6,314 nt of DNA from Actinomycetota bacterium (GTDB lineage Bacteria; Actinomycetota; Acidimicrobiia; Acidimicrobiales; CADCSY01). The stretch lies in contig JAHWJR010000112.1 in the NCBI GenBank assembly GCA_019348335.1, forward strand, positions 1 through 6,314, written 5' to 3'. Positions 1 through 5,609 of this stretch are shown here, piece by piece (position 1 is the stretch's first letter; the number at the start of each line of letters is the position of its first letter). Under the pieces are notes generated by a model. It ran no database searches, was not told the origin of the DNA, and was given only the letters and a program-made list of their open reading frames with translations. The translations under genes were made by a program, and so were the position numbers.

Positions 1-717
1 GCCCACCTGGCCGACCGGGCCGGGGGCGACGCCCGGGCCGCCCTCGGCGCCCTGGAGGTGGCGCTGGCCCTGGCCGACGACCGCCGGGTCAGCCTCGCCG
101 GCGCCGAGGCGGCGCTCGACAGCCGGGCCCTGCGCTACGGGCGGGACGAGCACTACGACGTGGTGTCGGCGTTCATCAAGTCGATCCGGGGCAGCGACCC
201 CGACGCCGGCCTGTACTGGCTGGCCCGGATGCTGGCCGCCGGCGAGGACGCCCGCTTCGTCGCCCGCCGGCTGGTGGTGCTCGCCTCCGAGGACATCGGC
301 ATGGCCGATCCCGAGTCGCTGCTCGTGGCCGACGCCGCCGCCCGGGCGGTCGAGCTGGTGGGCCTGCCCGAGGCCCGGCTCAACCTGGCCCAGGCGGTGC
401 TCCACCTGGCCACCGCGCCCAAGTCCAACCGGGTCATCGTGGCGCTGGGGCGGGCGGAGGCCGACGTGGCCCAGCGGCCCGCCGGCGAGGTGCCCGCCCA
501 CCTGCGCGACGCCCACTACCGGGGAGCGGCCTCGCTCGGCCACGGGGTGGGCTACGACTATCCTCACGACCACCCGGGAGGCTGGGTGGCCCAGGAGCAC
601 CGGCCCGACGAGGTCGCCGGCCGGGTGTACTACGAGCCCTCCGGCGCCGGCCACGAGGAGGAGGTCGCCAGGCGCATGACAGCGCGAGGCAGTGGCGAGG
701 CAGGGGCCGGCGGATGA
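1..717 (+). CDS. rarA: Replication-associated recombination protein A (RarA/MgsA), C-terminal part, 5' truncated
   Basis: RarA is a cytoplasmic AAA+ ATPase of the clamp-loader-like family (bacterial MgsA/RarA, eukaryotic WRNIP1/Mgs1) that acts at stalled replication forks. The reading frame is open from base 1, so 238 residues of a protein usually about 430-450 long are visible. The Walker A and B motifs lie upstream of the window. The fragment opens in the AAA+ lid with GGDARAALGALEVAL (fragment residues 8-22), which carries the sensor-2-type GDAR signature. It continues into the C-terminal tetramerisation region with the family-typical strings DEHYDVVSAFIKSIRGSDPD, LASEDIGMADP, LATAPKSNRVIVALGRA, HLRDAHYRGAASLGHG and YDYPHDHPGGWV. 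A short Gly/Ala/Arg-rich tail follows GRVYYEPSGAGHEEE. An ATG lies inside the frame at 301, but the homology continues upstream of it. The TGA stop overlaps the next gene's ATG (ATGA, 714-717), suggesting translational coupling. Identification is firm. Confidence 0.95.
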   Translation, partial: AHLADRAGGDARAALGALEVALALADDRRVSLAGAEAALDSRALRYGRDEHYDVVSAFIKSIRGSDPDAGLYWLARMLAAGEDARFVARRLVVLASEDIGMADPESLLVADAAARAVELVGLPEARLNLAQAVLHLATAPKSNRVIVALGRAEADVAQRPAGEVPAHLRDAHYRGAASLGHGVGYDYPHDHPGGWVAQEHRPDEVAGRVYYEPSGAGHEEEVARRMTARGSGEAGAGG

Positions 718-1067
718 CCGCCGGCGAACTGGCTGCCCTCATCGTCTCCATCTGCAGCGTGGTGGCGGTGGTGCTGCTCGCCCTCGGCGTGGTGGCGCTG
801 TTCCGCACGCTGGCGAGCATGCGCGACACCGTCGAGGAGCTGCGCGCCGAGACGCTGCCGGTGGTCCACGAGCTCCAGCGCACGGTCGCCGGCAACGAGG
901 CCCGGCTCCAGCAGATCGACGAGCTGCTGGCGTCGGCCCGCACGGTGTCGGGCCGGATGGACTCCGCCTCCCGCCTGGCCTACCTCGCCTTCTCCCAACC
1001 CGTCATCAAGGCCATGGCCCTCGGCACCGGCACCAGCCGGGCGGCCAAGGCCCTGCGGCGACGCTGA
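714..1067 (+). CDS. Small membrane protein, DUF948-like
   Basis: This is a 117-residue protein of unknown function. Residues 6-30 form one strongly hydrophobic segment (LAALIVSICSVVAVVLLALG and following), most likely a transmembrane helix with almost nothing before it. The rest is a long amphipathic, probably coiled-coil region (about 31-80, e.g. MRDTVEELRAETLPVVHELQ), then a moderately hydrophobic patch with SQPVIKAMALGTG and a basic tail ending RRR. This layout matches DUF948 proteins, which sit just upstream of alaS in Streptomyces and other actinobacteria; the match is from memory of the family. The ATG at 714 is supported by an AGGGG ribosome binding site at 702-706, seven bases upstream, and by the ATGA overlap with the rarA stop. 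A structural or scaffolding role at the membrane is conceivable, but nothing in the sequence shows enzyme activity. Confidence 0.8.
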   Translation: MTAGELAALIVSICSVVAVVLLALGVVALFRTLASMRDTVEELRAETLPVVHELQRTVAGNEARLQQIDELLASARTVSGRMDSASRLAYLAFSQPVIKAMALGTGTSRAAKALRRR

Positions 1068-1157
1068 GGGCCCGGGGTGTTCAAGCGGTTGTTCTGGATG
1101 GGCGTGGGCGTGGGCGCCTCGTTCTGGGTCCGCCGGCGGGTGCGCGACACCGTCGAG
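820..1157 (+). repeat. 17-base direct repeat shared by the two small membrane-protein genes
   Basis: The same 17 bases, TGCGCGACACCGTCGAG, occur at 820-836 and 1141-1157. Both copies are in the same codon phase and encode RDTVE just after the hydrophobic N-terminal segment (SMRDTVEE in the first protein, RVRDTVER in the second). The copies are seen directly. Whether they reflect an ancient duplication, a shared functional motif, or chance under strong GC3 codon bias cannot be decided here. Confidence 0.6.
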
Positions 1158-1298
1158 CGCTACCAGCCCCAGCGGGTGAGCGGCGAGGTGGTGGGCGCGG
1201 TGCACCGCCTGGGCGACGACGTGCGCGCCGCCGTCCACGAGGGCCGGGTCGCCATGCGGGAGCGAGAGGCCGAGCTGCGCCGCGCGTTACCCGGCTGA
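1077..1298 (+). CDS. Small membrane-anchored protein, DUF6167-like
   Basis: This is a 73-residue protein of unknown function. It begins MFKRLFWMGVGVGASFWVRRRV: a short hydrophobic stretch (residues 5-18) bracketed by basic residues, typical of a small inner-membrane anchor. A charged helical tail follows and ends REREAELRRALPG. The start pattern, length and the final REAEL segment resemble the DUF6167 proteins found between DUF948 and alaS in Streptomyces; this assignment is from memory and position. The GTG start at 1077 is supported by GAGGG at 1066-1070, six bases upstream, and the gap to the preceding stop is only nine bases, so it is probably co-transcribed with its neighbour. It is below the size many gene callers favour, but the conserved context argues that it is real. 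Confidence 0.75.
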   Translation: MFKRLFWMGVGVGASFWVRRRVRDTVERYQPQRVSGEVVGAVHRLGDDVRAAVHEGRVAMREREAELRRALPG

Positions 1299-1323
1299 AC
1301 CCGAGGCGGAGCGCCGGTACCCT
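1295..1323 (+). promoter_or_regulatory. Possible sigma-70-type promoter for alaS
   Basis: The 34-base gap before alaS contains TACCCT at 1318-1323, which fits the actinobacterial -10 pattern TANNNT. CTGAAC at 1295-1300, spaced 17 bases upstream, is a poor -35 match. Transcription would start around 1329-1333, at or just before the ATG, giving a leaderless or nearly leaderless mRNA as is common in actinobacteria. The purine run GAGAGGG (1324-1330) is only two bases from the ATG, too close for an ideal Shine-Dalgarno site, which also fits this reading. The call rests on short motifs only. Confidence 0.3.
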
Positions 1324-1332
1324 GAGAGGGTC

Positions 1333-3912
1333 ATGAACGCCTCCGAGCTCCGGCGCGCCTTCACGTCGTTCTTCGAGGAGCGGGGCCACACCACGGTGGG
1401 CTCGGCCGGGTTGATCCCTCATCACCCGACGGCGCCCATGTTCACCAACTCGGGGATGATGCAGTTCGTCCCCTACTTCCTGGGCGAGGAGGCGCCGCCC
1501 TGGCGCCGGGCCGACTCGATCCAGAAGTGCGTGCGCCTGAGCGGCAAGCACAACGACATCGACGAGCTGGGCCGCACCCGCCGCCACCTCACCTTCTTCG
1601 AGATGCTCGGCAACTTCAGCTTCGGCGACTACTTCAAGGCCGAGGCCATCCCCTGGGCGTGGGAGCTGGTGACCGAGGTGGTGGGCTTCGACGGCGACCG
1701 GATCTGGGTCACGGTGCACGAGAGCGACGACGAGGCCGAGGCCATCTGGCACGAGGCGGTGGGCCTGCCGCTCGAGCGCATCCAGCGCATGGGCAAGGAG
1801 AACTTCTGGGAGATGGGTGAGAGCGGGCCGTGCGGGCCGTGCTCGGAGATCCACCTCGACTGCGGCCCGGAGTGGGGCGAGGGCGGCGGCCCCGCCGTCG
1901 GCGGCGGCGACCGCTACATCGAGTTCTGGAACCTGGTGTTCACCCAGTACGACCGCCAGCCCGACGGCACGCTGCTCGACCTGCCCCGGCGCAACGTCGA
2001 CACCGGCGGCGGCCTCGAGCGCTGGCTCATGCTGCTCCAGGGCGTGCGCAGCGCCTTCGACACCGACGTGATGCGCCACATGGTGGATGCGGCCCAGTCG
2101 GCCACCGGTCGCTCGACCGGGCGCGACGCCCAGGTCGACGTGGCCCTGCGCATCCTCGCCGACCACGGTCGCACCATGACCTTCCTGGTGAGCGACGGGG
2201 TGTTCCCGTCCAACGAGGACCGCGGCTACGTGCTGCGCCGGATCATCCGCCGGGCCGTTCGCCACGCCTTCCTGCTGGGGGTCGACAAGCCGGTCACGCC
2301 CAGGCTGGTCGAGGCCACGGTGGAGGTCATGGGCGACGCCTACCCGGAGCTGGTCGACAACCGCGACTTCGTGCTCGGCGTGGTGGCCCGGGAGGAGGAG
2401 CGGTTCCGCTCCACGCTGCGGGCGGGGTCGAGCATCCTCGACGACGAGCTGGTCCGGGCCTCGGGCGGGGTGCTCCCGGGCGCCACCGCGTTCAAGCTCC
2501 ACGACACGTTCGGCTTCCCCCTGGAGGTCACCCAGGAGGTCGCCGGCGAGCGGGGCGTGGAGGTCGACGTGGCCGGCTTCGACGCCGCCATGGCCGAGCA
2601 GCGGGCACGGGCCAAGGAGGCCCGCAAGGAGACCGACGCCAGCGCCCCGGTCGACGCCTACCGCGAGCTGCTCGAGCAGTTCGGCACCACCGAGTTCACC
2701 GGCCGGGAGGAGCACGAGAGCAAGGCCAGGCTGCTGGCCGTCATCCCCCGTGACGAGGCCACCGTCGAGCTCTTCCTCGACCGCACCCCGTTCTACGCCG
2801 AGGCCGGCGGGCAGGTGGGCGACACCGGCACCATCGCCACCGACACCGGCCGGGCCCAGGTGCTCGACACCACCTACGCCCTGCCCGGGCTCCACCGCCA
2901 CACCGCCCGGGTGGTCGAGGGCGAGGTCCGCCCGGGGCAGGCGGCGCTGGCCGGCATCGACGTCGAGCGCCGCCAGGCCATCCGGCGCAACCACACCGGG
3001 ACCCACATCCTGCACTGGGCCCTGCGCCAGATCCTGGGCGAACACGTCAAGCAGCAGGGCTCCCTGGTGGCGCCCGACTACCTGCGCTTCGACTTCAGCC
3101 ACTACGCGGCGGTCACGCCCGAGGAGCTGGCGGCCATCGAGGACCTGGCCAACCGCGAGGTCCTGGCCAACGATCGGGTGCGGCACTACGAGACCACCCG
3201 CCAGCAGGCGGCCGAGGTCGGAGCCGTCGCCTTCTTCGGCGACAAGTACGGCGACGTGGTGCGGGTGCTGGAGGCCGGCCGCCACTCGGTCGAGCTGTGC
3301 GGCGGCACTCACGTGGGCGCCCTGGGCGAGATCGGGCCCATCCGCATCGTCTCCGAGGGCTCGATCGGGGCCAACCAGCGCCGCATCGTGGCCACCACGG
3401 GCACCGGGACCCTGCAGGAGGCGCGGCGCGAGCACGAGGAGCTGGTGCGGGCCGCCGCCCTGCTGGCCGTGCCCCCCGACGAGCTCACCACCGGGTTGGA
3501 GCGGCTGCGCGACGAGCTCAAGGTGCTGCGGGACGAGGCCCGCACGGCGCGCCGCGAGGCGGCCCGGGCCGCCGCCGCCGCGCTCGTCGCCGACGCCGTC
3601 GGCGGCGTGGTGGTGGCCCGGCGTGACGGCGTGTCCCGCGACGATCTGCGGGACCTGGCCGTGGCCGTGCGCGACCGTCCCGGCATCCGGGCGGTGGTGC
3701 TCGGAGGCGCTCCCCCTGGTGGCGGCGTCGCCCTGGTGGCGGCGGTCACGCCCGACAGCGGGCTGGTGGCGTCCGAGCTCATCGCCGGACCGGCCCGCAC
3801 CGTCGGCGGAGGCGGCGGGCGCGCTCCCGACCTGGCCGTGGCCGGCGGCCGCCACGTCGAGCGGATCGACGACGCCCTGGCCGAGGCCCGGGCCGCGGCC
3901 GGCGTGGCGTGA
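1333..3912 (+). CDS. alaS: Alanyl-tRNA synthetase
   Basis: AlaS is a class II synthetase that charges tRNA-Ala with alanine in the cytoplasm and hydrolyses mischarged Ser- or Gly-tRNA-Ala. The protein is 859 residues, close to the usual 870-890, and looks complete. The N-terminal catalytic domain has the opening SELRRAFTSFFEERGHT, class II motif 2 with RRHLTFFEMLGNFSFGDYF (about 83-101), GESGPCGPCSEI (162-173), and motif 3 GYVLRRIIRRAVRH (298-311). The editing domain carries the zinc-binding HTGTH (His554, His558) and CGGTH (Cys656, His660), so proofreading should be intact. A helical linker rich in Arg, Glu and Ala leads to the C-terminal C-Ala domain, which ends with the glycine-rich TVGGGGGRAPDLAVAGG signature. 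The ATG at 1333 is chosen because the conserved N-terminus begins there. No frameshift or missing key residue is visible. Confidence 0.98.
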   Translation: MNASELRRAFTSFFEERGHTTVGSAGLIPHHPTAPMFTNSGMMQFVPYFLGEEAPPWRRADSIQKCVRLSGKHNDIDELGRTRRHLTFFEMLGNFSFGDYFKAEAIPWAWELVTEVVGFDGDRIWVTVHESDDEAEAIWHEAVGLPLERIQRMGKENFWEMGESGPCGPCSEIHLDCGPEWGEGGGPAVGGGDRYIEFWNLVFTQYDRQPDGTLLDLPRRNVDTGGGLERWLMLLQGVRSAFDTDVMRHMVDAAQSATGRSTGRDAQVDVALRILADHGRTMTFLVSDGVFPSNEDRGYVLRRIIRRAVRHAFLLGVDKPVTPRLVEATVEVMGDAYPELVDNRDFVLGVVAREEERFRSTLRAGSSILDDELVRASGGVLPGATAFKLHDTFGFPLEVTQEVAGERGVEVDVAGFDAAMAEQRARAKEARKETDASAPVDAYRELLEQFGTTEFTGREEHESKARLLAVIPRDEATVELFLDRTPFYAEAGGQVGDTGTIATDTGRAQVLDTTYALPGLHRHTARVVEGEVRPGQAALAGIDVERRQAIRRNHTGTHILHWALRQILGEHVKQQGSLVAPDYLRFDFSHYAAVTPEELAAIEDLANREVLANDRVRHYETTRQQAAEVGAVAFFGDKYGDVVRVLEAGRHSVELCGGTHVGALGEIGPIRIVSEGSIGANQRRIVATTGTGTLQEARREHEELVRAAALLAVPPDELTTGLERLRDELKVLRDEARTARREAARAAAAALVADAVGGVVVARRDGVSRDDLRDLAVAVRDRPGIRAVVLGGAPPGGGVALVAAVTPDSGLVASELIAGPARTVGGGGGRAPDLAVAGGRHVERIDDALAEARAAAGVA

Positions 3913-3922
3913 GCGAGGCGTC

Positions 3923-3939
3923 CGGCCTGAGGAAGGCCG
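3923..3939 (+). other. Small hairpin in the alaS–ruvX spacer
   Basis: CGGCCT (3923-3928) can pair with AGGCCG (3934-3939) around a five-base loop, GAGGA, eleven bases after the alaS stop. It is the only clear short stem in the 72-base spacer 3913-3984. No T-run follows, so it is not a classical intrinsic terminator. It could be a weak attenuator, an mRNA processing or stability element, or chance in GC-rich DNA. Confidence 0.3.
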
Positions 3940-3984
3940 TCCGGCGCCGTCGTCCCGTCGGGAGCAACCCGCAGTAGTGCGGTC

Positions 3985-4416
3985 GTGAGGGTCCTCGGGC
4001 TCGACATCGGCACCCGGCGGATCGGTGTGGCGGTGAGCGACCCCAGTGGCGCCATGGCCTCGCCGTACGTGGTCCTGCACCGGACCGGCGACCGTGGTCG
4101 CGATCACCGGGCGGTGGCCGACCTGGTCTCCGAGGTGGGGGCGGAGCGGGTGGTGGTCGGCCTGCCACTGTCGTTGAACGGGCGCACGGGGCCGGCGGCC
4201 CGCCAGGTGCTCGACGAGGTGGAGCAGCTCCGCAGCGCGCTGTCCGTGCCGGTGGAGTGCCACGACGAGCGCCTGTCGACGGTGACCGCCGAGCGGACGC
4301 TGCGGGAGGCGGGAACCAAGGCGAGCGCCCGGCGGGCGGTGATCGACAAGGTGGCGGCCGCGGTGCTCCTGCAATCATGGCTCGACGGCCGGGACCGCGA
4401 CGAGGGGGAGACGTGA
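3985..4416 (+). CDS. ruvX: Pre-16S rRNA nuclease / Holliday junction resolvase-like protein (YqgF/RuvX)
   Basis: YqgF/RuvX is a small cytoplasmic RNase H-fold nuclease linked to 5' maturation of 16S rRNA and, in some bacteria, to Holliday junction cleavage. The 143-residue product has the expected length (about 140-155). Motifs in order are LGLDIGTRRIGVAVSD with the metal-binding Asp7, VVGLPLSLNGRTGPAA (57-72), CHDERLSTVTAERTL (92-106, Asp94), and the C-terminal DKVAAAVLLQSWLD with Asp121. The GTG at 3985 is the only possible start: it is in the alaS frame, a stop at 3928-3930 blocks that frame upstream, and there is no start codon between. It has no usual ribosome binding site; the nearest purine run, GGGAG (3960-3964), is 20 bases away. 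A leaderless start or coupling to alaS is possible. The stop overlaps the mltG start (GTGA, 4413-4416). Adjacency to alaS is conserved in many bacteria. Confidence 0.95.
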   Translation: MRVLGLDIGTRRIGVAVSDPSGAMASPYVVLHRTGDRGRDHRAVADLVSEVGAERVVVGLPLSLNGRTGPAARQVLDEVEQLRSALSVPVECHDERLSTVTAERTLREAGTKASARRAVIDKVAAAVLLQSWLDGRDRDEGET

Positions 4417-5519
4417 GCAAGTTGCTGTTCGACCAGGAGCACGACGGTGCGGAGCCACCGCAGCCGCCGGAGCAGCACGAGCGCCGGCGCGGTGGTCGCC
4501 TGCTGGCGGCGATCGGCATCGTCGTCGCCGTCCTGCTGGTGGCGACGGTGGCGGCCGGGCTGTGGGTCCGGGGCAAGATCGACCCCTCGGGCGGGCCGGG
4601 CGAGGAGGTGGCGGTGTCCATCCCCGAGGGCACCAGCACGGCCGGCATCGCCCAGCTGCTGGCCGACGAGGGGGTCGTCTCCGACGCCTCGGCGTTCAGG
4701 TACTACGTCCGCTTCAAGGGCGGGGGCCCGTTCCAGGCCGGCGACTACACGCTGCGGCAGAACTCGGCCATGGGCGACGTGGTGGCGGCACTCGAAGAGG
4801 GCCCCGAGCTCGTCTTCGACCGCCTGACCGTGCCCGAGGGGCTCACCCTGGAGGAGATCAGCGAGCGGGTGGAGGAGATCGAGCGCTTCTCGTCCGAGCG
4901 GTTCCTGGAGGTGGCCGAGAGCGGTTCCGTGCGCTCGCGGTACCAGCCCGAGGGCGTCGACAGCCTGGAGGGGCTGCTCTTCCCCGACACCTACCAGCTC
5001 GACGCCAGGGAGGACGAGGAGGCGCTGGTGACCCGGATGGTGGAGCAGTTCGACGCCGTCGCCACCAATCTGGGCTACGAGCGGGCCGAGGAGCAGGTTG
5101 GGCTCACCCCCTACGAGGCCATCGTGGTGGCCTCGCTCGTCGAGTCCGAGGCCCGGGTGCCCGAGGACCGGGCCAAGATCAGCCGGGTCATCCACAACCG
5201 GATCGAGAAGGACATGCTCCTGCAGATCGACGCCACGGTCATCTACGCCATGGGCGGAGAGCCGCGGGAGGGTGGGCGGGTGCTGTTCAGCGACCTCGAG
5301 ACCGACTCGCCCTACAACACCTACAAGAATCCCGGGCTGCCGCCCACGCCCATCGCCGTGCCGGGGCGGGCGGCGCTGGAGGCGGCGCTGAACCCCGAGG
5401 AGGGCGACTGGCTCTACTACGTCAAGTACGAGGAGGACGGCACCCACGCCTTCTCCACCACCAACGAGGAGCACAACCGGCGCATCGCCGAGGCCAAGGC
5501 CAAGGGCGTGAACCCGTGA
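4413..5519 (+). CDS. mltG: Endolytic murein transglycosylase (MltG/YceG family)
   Basis: MltG cleaves nascent peptidoglycan strands at the membrane, forming 1,6-anhydro ends and probably terminating glycan chain growth. The 368-residue product has a short, polar, Pro/Gln-rich cytoplasmic N-terminus ending in HERRRGGR, then one transmembrane helix (about 29-52), then the extracellular region. A LysM-like subdomain includes FQAGDYTLR (107-115). The catalytic YceG domain has LEGLLFPDTYQL (185-196), the active-site segment IVVASLVESEA (237-247) with Glu244 the likely catalytic acid, LQIDATVIYAMG (270-281), NPGLPPTPIAVPG (306-318) and the terminal GTHAFSTTNEEHN (343-355). The frame is open further upstream inside ruvX, but GTG 4413 is preferred: it overlaps the ruvX stop, is preceded by AGGGGGAG (4403-4410), and gives a normal N-terminus. 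The order ruvX–mltG–aroE is typical of actinobacteria. Confidence 0.95.
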   Translation: MSKLLFDQEHDGAEPPQPPEQHERRRGGRLLAAIGIVVAVLLVATVAAGLWVRGKIDPSGGPGEEVAVSIPEGTSTAGIAQLLADEGVVSDASAFRYYVRFKGGGPFQAGDYTLRQNSAMGDVVAALEEGPELVFDRLTVPEGLTLEEISERVEEIERFSSERFLEVAESGSVRSRYQPEGVDSLEGLLFPDTYQLDAREDEEALVTRMVEQFDAVATNLGYERAEEQVGLTPYEAIVVASLVESEARVPEDRAKISRVIHNRIEKDMLLQIDATVIYAMGGEPREGGRVLFSDLETDSPYNTYKNPGLPPTPIAVPGRAALEAALNPEEGDWLYYVKYEEDGTHAFSTTNEEHNRRIAEAKAKGVNP

Positions 5520-5545
5520 GTGGCGCACCGGTCGGGCCCGGATGA
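5516..5545 (+). other. Possible 9-codon mini-ORF linking mltG to aroE
   Basis: GTG at 5516-5518 overlaps the mltG stop (GTGA) and opens a nine-codon frame, MSGAPVGPG. Its TGA at 5543-5545 overlaps the aroE ATG at 5542 (ATGA). AAGGG at 5502-5506 lies nine bases before the GTG and could serve as a weak ribosome binding site, whereas no clear one precedes the aroE ATG. It could hand ribosomes from mltG to aroE. Such short frames also arise by chance, so this is tentative. Confidence 0.25.
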
Positions 5546-5609
5546 CGGCGTGGCGACCGGGCGCGTCGACCCGCTTGGCCGGAGTGATCGGCGACCCGGT
5601 GCGCCACTC
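5518..5609. repeat. Perfect 14-base inverted repeat enclosing the aroE start
   Basis: GAGTGGCGCACCGG at 5518-5531 is exactly the reverse complement of 5596-5609. In RNA the stem can extend by one G·U pair (5517/5610) and one G-C pair (5516/5611). The 64-base loop holds the aroE ATG (5542) and its first codons. The left arm lies almost entirely in the mltG–aroE spacer. The right arm encodes aroE residues 19-23 (PVRHS), including the first Ser of the conserved SLSP shikimate-binding motif. There is no T-run, so it is not a terminator. The repeat itself is certain; its function is not. Confidence 0.85.

Noticed and set aside
1828..1845. Tandem 9-base direct repeat GGGCCGTGC
   Set aside because: It encodes the conserved GPCGPC of AlaS, so the repeat follows from the protein motif.
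3588..3604. Perfect 7-bp hairpin inside alaS
   Set aside because: It lies in an Ala/Val/Gly-rich coding stretch built from GCC, GTC and GGC codons, where such short palindromes are expected. There is no T-run or gene boundary nearby.
2750..3988. Plus-strand open frame of 412 codons in another phase inside alaS
   Set aside because: The Pro/Ser/Arg/Trp-rich translation is a frame-shifted reading of the AlaS editing and C-Ala domains, whose own frame has intact motifs.
1081..4374. Very long minus-strand open frame (1097 codons) opposite the DUF6167-like gene, alaS and ruvX
   Set aside because: Its translation is low-complexity His/Gly/Val/Ala/Leu-rich sequence, the usual shadow of GC-rich coding DNA, and it lies opposite a clearly functional AlaS with all motifs. 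Extreme GC3 on the + strand removes stop codons from this antisense frame.
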